Assembly: GCF_019654955.1 (NCBI RefSeq)
Contig: NZ_BPEV01000013.1
Coordinates: 1 to 64,000 of the forward strand
Length of the DNA: 64,000 nucleotides
Reading direction: 5' to 3'
Source: Shewanella sp. KT0246
GTDB lineage: Bacteria > Pseudomonadota > Gammaproteobacteria > Enterobacterales > Shewanellaceae
The number at the start of each line of letters is the position of its first letter. Position 1 is the first letter of the stretch. The translations under genes and the position numbers were made by a program. Below the pieces are notes generated by a model. The model saw only the letters and a program-made list of their open reading frames with translations. It had not been told where the DNA came from and made no database searches. Shown one piece after another: positions 54,595 through 63,950 of this stretch.

Positions 54595-55695
54595 ATGAAA
54601 ATAATTCAGTACGCTAGATCCAATAGCATCGCAGTGGTGATATTTGGACTTCTGAGCTTATCCGCATGTGAACGTGCGGTGAATATCGAGCCAACTAAAA
54701 CCTTAGTAAAAACATACACCTTACCCGATGCCAACAATGAAGTGATGCGCGAATTTAATGGTGTTGCTAGGGCGCAGGATTTAACCAATTTATCCTTTCG
54801 TGTTGAAGGCCGTATAGAGCGTATTCCTGCAATAAAGGGTCGAGTTGTCCAAAAAGGTGACTTATTAGCCGTACTTGAAAAGCGTGATTACACCATTGCC
54901 TTAAGCGATCGTAAAGCTCGAATGGAAGTCAGTCTTAAACAGGCTCAGCGTGGTAAACAGTTGGTTGAAAGCAAGTTGATGGCTCAATCTGAATACGATC
55001 AAATGAATGCCCAATATTTAGTGGCTAAAGCTGAGGAGCGACAAGCGCAGTTAAATCTGCAGTATACGGAACTTAGAGCACCTTTCTCTGGCATTGTCAG
55101 TGATGTATTTCTAGAGTCATTTGAAAACGTGCAGCCGGGAGTGTCAGTGCTGAGCATCCAAAAAGTTGAACGAATTGAAGTCGATGTGCAAATCCCTGAT
55201 ATGTTAATTGCGGTATCGAAAAAGCAAGAGGACAGGCAGAAGCCTGGAGCATTAAATGTGAGCTTTGAAGCTTTTCCGAATACCACTTTTAAAGGGCGGT
55301 TATTGGAAGTTAACACTGAAAAAGACCCGACCACATCAACATATATTGCGACTATCGCGGTGGATTTAGACCCTAAATACAAAGTGCTCGAGGGGATGCC
55401 CGCTAAAGTGACGGTGAACTTAAGTAACATGACTTACACCTACCATCGAGAGTTTTTGGTGCCTATTGAAGCTGTTGTGATGCAAGACGGCAGTGATATC
55501 GATACTCAAACAAGTGGCGTGTGGCTTTATAACGCGGCAGATAACTCTATTCAATATCAACCTGTCACCTTAGGGGTGATTGTCGGTGATGAAATCGAAG
55601 TGACAAGTGGACTTGATGATGGCCAAACCATCATTACCACTGGCGCGGCGCGGTTAGTTAAAGGTCAGCAAGTCAAATTGCTGCAGGAGGGGTAA
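54595..55695 (+). CDS. RND efflux periplasmic adaptor 2 (lipoprotein)
   Basis: The 366-residue adaptor has a lipoprotein signal ending LSAC (Cys at about residue 25), the lipoyl halves (FRVEGRIERIPAIKGRVVQKG near 63 and ELRAPFSGIVS near 158) and an alpha-hairpin between them. It is a paralogue of the preceding gene; such tandem adaptors, probably forming mixed hexamers, recur in Shewanella and Vibrio RND operons. It ends three bases before a small coupled ORF and 77 before the pump. Confidence 0.9.
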   Translation: MKIIQYARSNSIAVVIFGLLSLSACERAVNIEPTKTLVKTYTLPDANNEVMREFNGVARAQDLTNLSFRVEGRIERIPAIKGRVVQKGDLLAVLEKRDYTIALSDRKARMEVSLKQAQRGKQLVESKLMAQSEYDQMNAQYLVAKAEERQAQLNLQYTELRAPFSGIVSDVFLESFENVQPGVSVLSIQKVERIEVDVQIPDMLIAVSKKQEDRQKPGALNVSFEAFPNTTFKGRLLEVNTEKDPTTSTYIATIAVDLDPKYKVLEGMPAKVTVNLSNMTYTYHREFLVPIEAVVMQDGSDIDTQTSGVWLYNAADNSIQYQPVTLGVIVGDEIEVTSGLDDGQTIITTGAARLVKGQQVKLLQEG

Positions 55696-55697
55696 AG

Positions 55698-55772
55698 ATG
55701 AATCATCAATACTCACTGAGTTTAAACAATCCAAACGCCACCAGAAAAGCTGATACAAGGGAATGTGTGTAA
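55698..55772 (+). CDS. 24-codon ORF coupling adaptor 2 to the RND pump
   Basis: The ATG at 55698 has AGGAGGGG five bases upstream, one of the strongest ribosome binding sites in the window. The 24-residue peptide (starting MNHQYSLSLNN, ending RECV) stops at TAA 55770-55772, which overlaps the pump ATG by one base. Either a small translated peptide or a device that loads ribosomes onto the pump gene. The peptide has no recognisable family. Confidence 0.45.
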   Translation: MNHQYSLSLNNPNATRKADTRECV

Positions 55773-58700
55773 TGAATATAGCAGGCTACTTTGTAAAAAA
55801 TACCGTTATCAGCTGGATGTTCACATTGATATTACTGATCGGTGGCTTAATGGCATTTACCGGTTTAGGTCAGTTAGAAGATCCACCATTTACCATTAAA
55901 GATGCTGTTGTAGTGACTTTATATCCTGGCGCAACATCTACAGAAGTAGAAGAGGAAGTGACTTATCCCATTGAAAAGGCAATTCAAGCTTTGCCTTATG
56001 TGGATTATATACGCTCGCTGAGCACCTCAGGTATGTCACAAATCACCGTGACCATGAAAAACGTATACGGCCCAGAAGAGCTACCGCAAATATGGGATGA
56101 GCTGCGCCGCAAAGTAAACGATATGTCGGCTAGTTTACCACCTGGAGTGCAAACTCCGATTGTGAATGATGACTTTGGCGACGTATACGGCATCATGTTA
56201 ATGGTCAGTGGTACAGACTACAGTTACCGCGATATTCTGGATTACGTTGACTATGTTAAGCGTGAGCTTGAACTGGTGCCAGGTGTGGGCAAGGTGTCAC
56301 TAGCAGGTAATCAACAAGAACAAGTGTTTGTGGAAATGTCGCTGAACAAAGCGGCCAGTTCGAACATCGATCCATCGCTTATTCAAAACTTGCTGAATTC
56401 GCAAAACATGGTGTCAGATGCCGGTAATATCCGAGTGTCTGCCGATAACCTGAAAATCCGCACCAGTGGCGGCTTTAAGTCGGTGAGCGAGCTTGAAGAG
56501 CTGATTATCCCGGGTACCCAGGGTGACAAACTCATTTATTTAAAAGATGTCGCCACAGTCTCGCGCGGCTTTCAAAATATTCCCACTAATTTGCTTAAGT
56601 TTGATCAACATGATGCCATTAATATTGGTATTTCATTTTCAACTGGCGTGAATGTGGTTGAGGTGGGTAAAGCCATTGATGCTAAGCTTGCTAGTATCGA
56701 AAGTGTCCGTCCTGCGGGGATGGTGATTGAAACCATGTACAACCAGCCTAACGAGGTGGATGCATCGGTAGGTAGCTTTGTATGGAACTTGATTGCTGCA
56801 GTGGTGATCGTGGTTGGTGTACTGCTGGTATTCATGGGTTTTAAATCAGGGATATTAATCGGGTTAATTTTATTTTTAACCTGTTTAGGCACCTTCATGT
56901 TGATGCTGCAAGCTGAAATTGAACTGCAGCGGATATCACTGGGGGCGCTGATTATTGCCCTTGGTATGCTGGTGGATAACGCCATTGTTATTGTTGAAGG
57001 CATACTTATTGGGCGGCAACGAGGACAAACGACCCTTGAGGCGGCTCAGGGTATTGTAAAACAAACGATGTGGCCATTACTTGGTGCGACAGTTATCGCC
57101 ATTACCGCGTTTGCGCCAATTGGTTTATCGCCGGATTCAACCGGTGAATTTGCAGGTTCTCTTTTCTGGGTATTGTTGTTTTCACTGTTTTTATCTTGGA
57201 TTACTGCCATCACGATTACACCGTTCTTCGCACAATTATTTTTCGGCGCAGAAGCTGAAAAGTCAGAAGGTGAGCCAAAAGATCCATATGGCGGTGCATT
57301 CTTCATGTACTACAAGGCACTGCTTGATGTCTGTATGCGCTTTCGTTGGGTTAGCGTCGTTGCTGTCGTTATTGCGTTTTGTGTGTCAATTTACGGCTTT
57401 GCATACGTTAAGCAATCTTTCTTCCCGCCATCGACAACACCGATATTCTTAGTGGATGTGTGGATGCCAGAAGGCACAGATATTCGTGAAACCCAAACGG
57501 TGGTTGAAGGAATGGAGGCTATCGCGGTTGAACTGAATAATGTTGAGTATGTGGCTTCGACCATAGGTAAGGGTTTTCCGCGTTTCTTGCTGACGTATTC
57601 GCCTGAAAAAAACTATGCATCTTATGCGCAGATTTCGATTCGTACTACTGACTTTGAAACCTTAACTGATGTGATGGTGAAGTTTAGAAAAGACGTAGAG
57701 CAAAGTTATCCTCAAGCACAGCTTAAGTTTAAGCGTTTAGAGATTGGTCCATCTACCGATGCGAAAATTGAAGCCCGGATAAGTGGGGCAGATCCTGATG
57801 TACTGCGAACTATTGCGGCTCAAGTGATGGAAATCTTTAATGCTACACCAGCGACAGTCAATGTGCGCCATGACTGGCGTGAACGAGTAAAATACATTGC
57901 GCCGCGCTTTAATGAAACCCAGGCTCGTCGATTAGGTATTGTTAAAAGTGAAGTTGACGAAGCCCTTAAATTCTCTTTTACAGGCTTACAAATCGGTGTG
58001 TACCGTGAAGGTACAACATTGTTACCGATTATTGGACGCTTACCTGAAGACGAACGTATTGATATTGAATCAATGGAAAGTATTCGCATTTGGAGTCCTG
58101 CGTTAAGCGCATTTGTGCCGTTACAACAAGTGGTTGATGGCTTTGAAGTGAAATTTGAAGATCCGATTATTCAGCGACGCGATCGCAAACGTACTCTAAC
58201 TGTATTTGCTGATACTGATTTTGAGTACGACATTTTGCCTGCCGAGTTATTCACCCAAATAAAGCCTCAAGTCGAAGCACTTGAATTGCCAGTAGGTTAT
58301 GAGCTGCAATGGGGTGGTGAATATGAATCTTCAACCGATGCGCAAGAGTCATTGTTTGCCACTCTGCCATTAGGTTTCTTGTTCATGTTCCTTATCACCG
58401 TATTCTTGTTTAACTCAGTGAGAAAGCCTTTGGTTATATGGGCATGTGTACCGCTAGCGATTATTGGTATTACATCTGGATTGCTGATCCTTGATAAGCC
58501 ATTTAGCTTTATGGCGCTGCTGGGAATGCTGAGTTTATCAGGCATGTTACTTAAAAATGGCATAGTATTACTCGATCAAATTAATACCGATATCAATGAT
58601 GGTATTGAAACTTTCGAAGCGGTATTTAACTCAACGGTGAGTCGTGTAAGGCCTGTTTGTATGGCTGCTGTTACGACTATTTTAGGGGTGTTACCACTAC

Positions 58701-58840
58701 TGACAGATGCCTTCTTTGAGTCGTTAGCTGCAGTGGTCATGTTTGGTTTAGGTGTCGCTACCATGCTGACTCTGATCATTGTGCCAGTGTTCTATATCAT
58801 CTTCTTTAAAGTTAAGTATCGAAACTATAAAGAGTTTTAG
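55772..58840 (+). CDS. RND multidrug/efflux transporter permease
   Basis: The 1022-residue protein has the RND layout: twelve membrane helices in two repeats, each with a large periplasmic loop. Helix 4 carries ALGMLVDNAIVIVEG (near residue 400), with Asp-Asn where AcrB has two aspartates; helix 10 keeps the Lys in SGMLLKNGIVLLDQ. It should be proton-driven and work with the two adaptors and an outer-membrane channel encoded elsewhere. An in-frame ATG at 55763 exists, but AAGGGA is spaced for 55772. No regulator gene adjoins. Confidence 0.93.
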   Translation: MNIAGYFVKNTVISWMFTLILLIGGLMAFTGLGQLEDPPFTIKDAVVVTLYPGATSTEVEEEVTYPIEKAIQALPYVDYIRSLSTSGMSQITVTMKNVYGPEELPQIWDELRRKVNDMSASLPPGVQTPIVNDDFGDVYGIMLMVSGTDYSYRDILDYVDYVKRELELVPGVGKVSLAGNQQEQVFVEMSLNKAASSNIDPSLIQNLLNSQNMVSDAGNIRVSADNLKIRTSGGFKSVSELEELIIPGTQGDKLIYLKDVATVSRGFQNIPTNLLKFDQHDAINIGISFSTGVNVVEVGKAIDAKLASIESVRPAGMVIETMYNQPNEVDASVGSFVWNLIAAVVIVVGVLLVFMGFKSGILIGLILFLTCLGTFMLMLQAEIELQRISLGALIIALGMLVDNAIVIVEGILIGRQRGQTTLEAAQGIVKQTMWPLLGATVIAITAFAPIGLSPDSTGEFAGSLFWVLLFSLFLSWITAITITPFFAQLFFGAEAEKSEGEPKDPYGGAFFMYYKALLDVCMRFRWVSVVAVVIAFCVSIYGFAYVKQSFFPPSTTPIFLVDVWMPEGTDIRETQTVVEGMEAIAVELNNVEYVASTIGKGFPRFLLTYSPEKNYASYAQISIRTTDFETLTDVMVKFRKDVEQSYPQAQLKFKRLEIGPSTDAKIEARISGADPDVLRTIAAQVMEIFNATPATVNVRHDWRERVKYIAPRFNETQARRLGIVKSEVDEALKFSFTGLQIGVYREGTTLLPIIGRLPEDERIDIESMESIRIWSPALSAFVPLQQVVDGFEVKFEDPIIQRRDRKRTLTVFADTDFEYDILPAELFTQIKPQVEALELPVGYELQWGGEYESSTDAQESLFATLPLGFLFMFLITVFLFNSVRKPLVIWACVPLAIIGITSGLLILDKPFSFMALLGMLSLSGMLLKNGIVLLDQINTDINDGIETFEAVFNSTVSRVRPVCMAAVTTILGVLPLLTDAFFESLAAVVMFGLGVATMLTLIIVPVFYIIFFKVKYRNYKEF

Positions 58841-58872
58841 TTCGCAAAATTGACGATTTATCGCTATAACTA

Positions 58873-58906
58873 TAAGAGTCAACTGTAAAAACGTTGGCTC
58901 TTTTTT
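58873..58906 (+). terminator. terminator of the RND operon
   Basis: The arms AAGAGTCAAC and GTTGGCTCTT (one T-G pair) enclose TGTAAAAAC and are followed by Ts. Confidence 0.8.
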
Positions 58907-58964
58907 ATGTGATCTAACTTGCTCATTCTCACGTATCACGTTTTGTATTCACACGAGGCTCACT

Positions 58965-59327
58965 ATGTCTATTAGCCAAGCTATTATTAAAGTTACTAAT
59001 CTTCGTTTACGCACCTTCATTGGTTTTAATCCAGACGAACGTGAAAAGCAGCAAGATGTTGTGATTAATATTGAAATCCAATATCCCGCCGACAAGTCGT
59101 TTCAAACCGATGATGTTGCCGACGCACTTAACTACAAAGTTATCACTAAAAAAGTTATTCAACATGTGGAAGAAGGGCGCTTTTTATTGCTTGAAAAGTT
59201 GGTTGCTGATGTACTGGCAATTTGTAGCGAACACCCATCAATTACCATGTCTCGAGTAACAATTGACAAACCTCATGCTTTACGTTTTGCCGACTCTGTT
59301 TCACTGTCTTTAGAGCAGCGCAAATAA
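58965..59327 (+). CDS. folX: dihydroneopterin triphosphate 2'-epimerase
   Basis: The 120-residue protein matches E. coli FolX along its length (NLRLRTFIGF, DALNYKVITKKVIQHVE, LEKL, HALRFADSVS) rather than the aldolase FolB. FolX converts dihydroneopterin triphosphate to the monapterin epimer, an early step to tetrahydromonapterin. It is followed by folE and folM, so three steps of that pathway are together here. Confidence 0.92.
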   Translation: MSISQAIIKVTNLRLRTFIGFNPDEREKQQDVVINIEIQYPADKSFQTDDVADALNYKVITKKVIQHVEEGRFLLLEKLVADVLAICSEHPSITMSRVTIDKPHALRFADSVSLSLEQRK

Positions 59328-59397
59328 GCGAAAGCCTAGTAAGCTTTCACGTAACGGTGTGGTTTTTATTTGGCACGGGTTGCCATAAGGAAAACAC

Positions 59398-60042
59398 ATG
59401 ATTTCAGATGAAGCACGTAAAGTGCAGCAAGTTCTTATTGAACGAGGTCTTGAAACGCCATTGGTCGAAAACGACATGACCAGTGAGCAAAAAATTGAAC
59501 GCATTCAAGGGTTGATGACTGAAGTTGTATCGACATTAGGTTTAGACTTAACCGACGACAGTTTGTGCGAAACACCCCACCGTATCGCTAAAATGTACGT
59601 CAATGAAATCTTCTCCGGTCTTGACTACCATCAATTCCCAAAAGTCACTCAAATAGATAATAAAATGGGTGTTGAGGAAATGGTCAAAGTTAGTGATATC
59701 AGTGTCGTCAGCACTTGTGAGCATCATTTTATTACTATCGATGGCACAGCTGATGTCGCCTACATACCGAAAAAGAAGATTATCGGGCTGTCGAAAATTA
59801 ATCGCTTAGTACGCTTTTTTGCTCAACGACCTCAAGTACAGGAGCGACTAACTCAGCAGGTATTAGTGGCATTACAAACGTTACTTGAAACCGATGACGT
59901 GGCCATCAGCATTAACGCTACTCACTACTGTGTAAAGTCTCGTGGTGTAACAGATACGCAATCCCACACCACAACCTCTGCCCTAGGTGGTTGTTTTAAA
60001 AATAACCCTGCTTCAAGAGCTGAGTTTTTCTCAAAGGCTTGA
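59398..60042 (+). CDS. folE: GTP cyclohydrolase I
   Basis: The 214-residue enzyme opens GTP to dihydroneopterin triphosphate, the entry to folate and monapterin. Zinc ligands and active-site residues are visible in VVSTCEHHF (Cys and His near residue 109) and [10 protein letters not shown] (Cys near 180). AAGGAAAACAC precedes the ATG, 70 bases after folX. A perfect hairpin (60082-60107) follows. Confidence 0.95.
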   Translation: MISDEARKVQQVLIERGLETPLVENDMTSEQKIERIQGLMTEVVSTLGLDLTDDSLCETPHRIAKMYVNEIFSGLDYHQFPKVTQIDNKMGVEEMVKVSDISVVSTCEHHFITIDGTADVAYIPKKKIIGLSKINRLVRFFAQRPQVQERLTQQVLVALQTLLETDDVAISINATHYCVKSRGVTDTQSHTTTSALGGCFKNNPASRAEFFSKA

Positions 60043-60081
60043 TTCACTCAGCTAACTCATGAATGATGGATAACAGACACT

Positions 60082-60107
60082 AGGTCATTAGCCGCTGCTA
60101 ATGACCT
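60082..60107 (+). terminator. hairpin after folE, possible weak terminator
   Basis: The 11-base arms AGGTCATTAGC and GCTAATGACCT enclose CGCT. The tail TTTATTATG has few Ts, so it may only attenuate transcription into folM or protect the folE 3' end. Confidence 0.55.
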
Positions 60108-60157
60108 TTATTATGTGAGTTTAACTACTGGCTCAATACAAGAATAAGAGAACTCAA

Positions 60158-60883
60158 ATGAAACAAACCATATTTATTACAGGTGTCGGAAAACGAATTG
60201 GTTATGCCTTGGCAAAGCATTTTTTAGCTCAAGGTTTTAACGTTATAGGCACGTTCAGAAGTCATTACCCATCGATAGACGAACTACTTGAGCTCGGCGC
60301 AGACTTATACCAGTGTGACTTATGCCAAGCAGATGAAATCAATGACATGCTTAGTCGCATCAAAGCTCAGCATCCACAGGTAAACTGCATCATTCATAAC
60401 GCATCTGATTGGCATAATGATAAAACCAGTGCAGAGGTTACTTCTGCCGATATTATGGCACGAATGATGAACATTCATGTCAGTGCGCCTTATCAAATAA
60501 ACTTGGCGTTAGCGGAGCTATTAGTTGCCTCAGCGGGTGACAGTATTGGCGACAGTAATATCATTCACATTACTGATTATGTCGCTGAAAAGGGCAGCCA
60601 GAAGCATATTGCTTACGCGGCGAGTAAAGCAGCATTACATAATATGACCTTATCATTTGCAGCCAAATTAGCTCCAGCTGTCAAAGTGAACTCCATTGCT
60701 CCAGCGATGATATTATTTAATGAAGGCGACGATGATGCCTATAAAGCCAAAGCGCTAGCTAAAGCGATATTGCCAATAGAAGCTGGCAACAGCGAGATTA
60801 TCGAATTAGTAGAGTACTTATTGTCGAGCCAATATGTCACTGGTCGCAGTTATGCCGTTGATGGTGGAAGGCAGTTGAAATAG
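60158..60883 (+). CDS. folM: dihydromonapterin reductase
   Basis: The 241-residue SDR matches FolM: cofactor loop ITGVGKRIGYALA (residues about 6-18), the Asn in CIIHNASDWHND, the Ser in IHITDYVAEKGS and YAASKAA (Tyr and Lys near 155-159), and the C-terminal YVTGRSYAVDGGRQL. FolM reduces dihydromonapterin to tetrahydromonapterin, the likely cofactor of phenylalanine hydroxylase in related bacteria. Confidence 0.9.
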   Translation: MKQTIFITGVGKRIGYALAKHFLAQGFNVIGTFRSHYPSIDELLELGADLYQCDLCQADEINDMLSRIKAQHPQVNCIIHNASDWHNDKTSAEVTSADIMARMMNIHVSAPYQINLALAELLVASAGDSIGDSNIIHITDYVAEKGSQKHIAYAASKAALHNMTLSFAAKLAPAVKVNSIAPAMILFNEGDDDAYKAKALAKAILPIEAGNSEIIELVEYLLSSQYVTGRSYAVDGGRQLK

Positions 60884-61200
60884 TCCCAGTAAATAGACGG
60901 TAACGGTTGAATTAAAACGTTTTATGCTTCTGTCTTATTTCTAGTGTGTATTTTGACAATATTATCGCTGGTGACCACCAGTTGTTAGATTGCATTACAG
61001 CTTAATACTAGGCTGGTCTTGAGTTCGTAAAACTAATTGATGAGTTCGATTAGTTTCTTTAAAAAGTAAAATAATTAATCTTTTTAAGGCAGGATTTATA
61101 ATATTGTTAATAACAAAGTATTTAACTAATTTCTAAAATGCAAAATTAGTTAAATGTACTATAGTGAAATACATCGCAAAATACTCACAAGGATGTGTAG
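60884..61200. other. intergenic region upstream of the chemotaxis receptor
   Basis: This 317-base AT-rich stretch holds only the leader of the receptor gene. I see no gene or recognisable operator. Confidence 0.6.
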
Positions 61201-62826
61201 ATGAAGTCACTATCAATGATGCCAACCAGTTGGCTTATTTCAATGAATGTATTAGTCATCTTAGTTGTTTTTTCGTCAATTACTCTCTCAGTCAACAATT
61301 CCAATTCTAGTATAAAAACCAGCAATGATATGGTTGCGCATACATATAAAGTGCTACTTCATATTGAAGAATCTATCGAGCAAGTCGTAAATATGGAAAC
61401 GGGTTATCGTGGTTATTTGTTAACTAATAACCGAGAATTCCTAGAGCCGTACGCATCAGGGCAGAAAAAAGTTCAAGAAGAGTTAGCTATTTTGCTGGAT
61501 ATGACAGCAGACAACCCTACTCAAACAGACGCATTTAATGAAGTCGTTAAAAACATTGAGTTATGGGAAAACTTAGTCATCAATGAAGGTTTTTCTTTAA
61601 GGGATAATAGTGATGACTCCCAGGTCTCTGCATTTGTAGAAAAGGGTGCTGGTAAGCAATATGTTGATAGAATTCGCGAAGTTTTGGATGAAGCATCATT
61701 AAGAGAAGAGAGCCTACTAGCTGTTCGAGATGATGAATATGCGAGCTCAATGAGTGATTTGATGACGATGGTGGTCGTCATGTCTCTCATTGGATGTGTT
61801 GTATCATCAATATTTTTAACTTATGTAAACAGAACTCTATCTAGTAACGTAAATGAGATTTCCACAGCGATTGGCAGCCTAGCTAAAGGGGTTCTTAAGC
61901 CTCTGCCTCTAACGGAATCTAGAAATGAATTCTTTAAAATTAAACAAACATTCAATCAGTCAATTCATCAACTATCAACGCTGATCAATGAATTAACTTT
62001 GGCTTCAACCAATACAAGTAGCTCTTCAGAAGAGCTAACTTCAGTAATGCAAAATACTGCTAGCAATACGCAAAGTGAGCTATCACAAGTAGAGGGGGTT
62101 TCAACAGCAATAGGTCAGCTATCAAGTACTTCAAAAGAAATGTCACTTAATGCTGCGCAAGCAGAAGGAGAGACTAAAAAAGCCATAGACAACGTGCATC
62201 AAGGTCATAAGGCGCTTGAACAATCAATTGTGCTAACTCAAAGCATTAATCATTCGGTACAAGCTACAGCGGCTATGATCGAGGAATTGAAAAACAGTGC
62301 AATTGATATAGGTGAATTTACAGATGTTATCAGTGCGATATCTGAACAAACAAATTTATTAGCACTAAATGCTGCAATAGAAGCAGCACGTGCGGGTGAG
62401 CAAGGAAGAGGGTTTGCTGTTGTAGCAGATGAAGTACGTAATCTCGCAGAAAAAACTTTCCAATCAGCAGAAAATATTCAAAATATAATCGCTAAGCTTC
62501 AAGTTCAATCAGAAACAGCCAATAACAATATGGTCTCTAATGTCAGCTCTATTAAAGAGTCCGTAGAGTTATCAGAGAATGTAAAAGCATCATTTAATGA
62601 TATATCTGATTCAGTTCAAACCATTTCGGAAATCAATACATTAGTCGCTTTTGCTTCACAGGAGCAATATTCAGTTACAGAGGAGCTTGCTGAAAATACC
62701 TCTAAAACCTTTGATTTAGTCAATGAGAATGTCAAAGCTGTGAATCAAACTTTGCAAGCAGCCCAAGATCTTACCTTTTTAGCTGAAAAGCAAAATCAAG
62801 AGCTGTCTTTTTTCAAAATTAGTTAG
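61201..62826 (+). CDS. methyl-accepting chemotaxis protein with CHASE3 sensor
   Basis: The 541-residue receptor has a membrane helix (about 10-30), a periplasmic CHASE3 domain (about 38-180; [20 protein letters not shown] is diagnostic), a second helix (about 190-212), a linker, and the cytoplasmic signalling coiled coil with the conserved tip ([20 protein letters not shown] near 380). The C-terminal pentapeptide that tethers methylating enzymes is absent. AAGGATGTGTAG precedes the ATG. The ligand is unknown. Confidence 0.92.
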   Translation: MKSLSMMPTSWLISMNVLVILVVFSSITLSVNNSNSSIKTSNDMVAHTYKVLLHIEESIEQVVNMETGYRGYLLTNNREFLEPYASGQKKVQEELAILLDMTADNPTQTDAFNEVVKNIELWENLVINEGFSLRDNSDDSQVSAFVEKGAGKQYVDRIREVLDEASLREESLLAVRDDEYASSMSDLMTMVVVMSLIGCVVSSIFLTYVNRTLSSNVNEISTAIGSLAKGVLKPLPLTESRNEFFKIKQTFNQSIHQLSTLINELTLASTNTSSSSEELTSVMQNTASNTQSELSQVEGVSTAIGQLSSTSKEMSLNAAQAEGETKKAIDNVHQGHKALEQSIVLTQSINHSVQATAAMIEELKNSAIDIGEFTDVISAISEQTNLLALNAAIEAARAGEQGRGFAVVADEVRNLAEKTFQSAENIQNIIAKLQVQSETANNNMVSNVSSIKESVELSENVKASFNDISDSVQTISEINTLVAFASQEQYSVTEELAENTSKTFDLVNENVKAVNQTLQAAQDLTFLAEKQNQELSFFKIS

Positions 62827-62916
62827 GCCGTTTTAAGTTTATATTATTGTTTATGCTGTGTGCCGTAGCCCAAGGCTTCAACTTATAACTGTATGACATA
62901 AGTTACTCAATGTAAG

Positions 62917-62950
62917 AAGCCGTTAATCTATTTAGGTTAACGGCTTTTTT
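62917..62950 (+). terminator. terminator after the chemotaxis receptor gene
   Basis: The arms AAGCCGTTAA and TTAACGGCTT enclose ten bases and are followed by Ts. It lies about 90 bases after the receptor stop, toward the convergent ygfA. Confidence 0.85.
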
Positions 62951-62981
62951 GATGAGTGGTTTGCTATCTAATAAACTCGGT

Positions 62982-63566
62982 TCAAGTTAAGCTGGCTGAA
63001 GCAATTCGCCTTGTGGGAGTGATAATCACAGGCAAGGGAATATCCCAATATTCAATTGGTAAAAAGCTCACTTGCTGACAATCATGAGCATAGCCTACTG
63101 CTAAGGGTTTACCTTCTTTAACTTGCGCTAGTGTGCGATCGTAAAAGCCGCCGCCCATACCCATTCGATTACCTTGATCATCAAAAGCCACTAACGGAGT
63201 GACAATCATATCGAGGTTTTCTACTGTCACCATGTGGCGAATATCTAATTTAGGTTCAGCAATATCATAGCGATTATTTACCATTTGAGTTTCGGCGTTA
63301 TAACGCATAAATAATAAATGGCCCTTAGCGAAAGGATGCAGGCGAGGTAAGTACACTTCCACATCGAGCTTCCACAGCGCTTCAATTAACTTGCTGGTGG
63401 CAAGCTCTCCATCAAAACCTAAATACAGCGCAACTCGTTTGGCTGAAATTCGTTGGATCTCAGACAACAAATGACGACTAGCAATTAATGCCAGTTGATT
63501 CTGATCTGCTTGAGGAATTGCGTTGCGTTCTTGGCGAATGTGACGACGAATACTGTCACGGCTCAT
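62982..63566 (-). CDS. ygfA: 5-formyltetrahydrofolate cyclo-ligase
   Basis: The 194-residue core matches YgfA: YLGFDGELATSKLIEALW near residue 45, YLPRLHPF near 70 and the C-terminal MGMGGGFYDRTL near 145, the nucleotide- and folate-binding loop. The enzyme returns 5-formyltetrahydrofolate to the active folate pool using ATP. I chose the ATG at 63566 because it begins the conserved RxxIRxxR helix as in E. coli. The frame stays open to an ATG at 63770, which would add 68 Ser/Asn-rich residues without homology or ribosome binding site. Confidence 0.85.
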   Translation of the reverse strand: MSRDSIRRHIRQERNAIPQADQNQLALIASRHLLSEIQRISAKRVALYLGFDGELATSKLIEALWKLDVEVYLPRLHPFAKGHLLFMRYNAETQMVNNRYDIAEPKLDIRHMVTVENLDMIVTPLVAFDDQGNRMGMGGGFYDRTLAQVKEGKPLAVGYAHDCQQVSFLPIEYWDIPLPVIITPTRRIASASLT

Positions 63567-63916
63567 ATTTCGGCTGTCGAATAATGGCTCTGCATCATGA
63601 GGGCTATTAAATGAATGTCGGTACAGTTTATCTGTATTTGCCGCAGCATCATTGGAGGCTGAAGTCGCAGAAGAGAAGTGAGTGATAACAGATTGATTTG
63701 TCGTAGCTGACTGGCATTGGGATGAGCCAGTCATAAAACGCGTCATGCTCATAGGTAGGAAATACTCCATCTACATACAAATGAAAAATAAAATAGCGTT
63801 ATGAATAAATGATGTAACTAACTGCAGGTTATCCTGATATGTGCAAAACTCAAAGAAGATAATGTACTGATTAACCAGCATTTGCTGATATGGCTAAAAA
63901 TCAATCGGCGGTATGA
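63567..63916. other. region upstream of ygfA, no 6S RNA recognised
   Basis: The first 204 bases are the open frame in front of ygfA described above. In many gammaproteobacteria the 6S RNA gene lies here; I looked for its conserved arms and did not recognise them in this stretch. Confidence 0.5.
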
Positions 63917-63950
63917 TAAAAAACGCCGATGATACAAGTATCATCGGCGC
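63917..63950 (-). terminator. strong hairpin terminator for a minus-strand gene beyond the window
   Basis: The arms CGCCGATGATAC (63924-63935) and GTATCATCGGCG (63938-63949) with an AA loop are preceded by a run of As, giving a U tract for a transcript entering from above 64000. Some Ts also follow on the plus strand. The last 50 bases of the window show nothing else I can name. Confidence 0.8.

Noticed and set aside
56605..57003. 132-codon frame antisense to the RND pump
   Set aside because: Lies wholly inside a confident gene and has no start signals.
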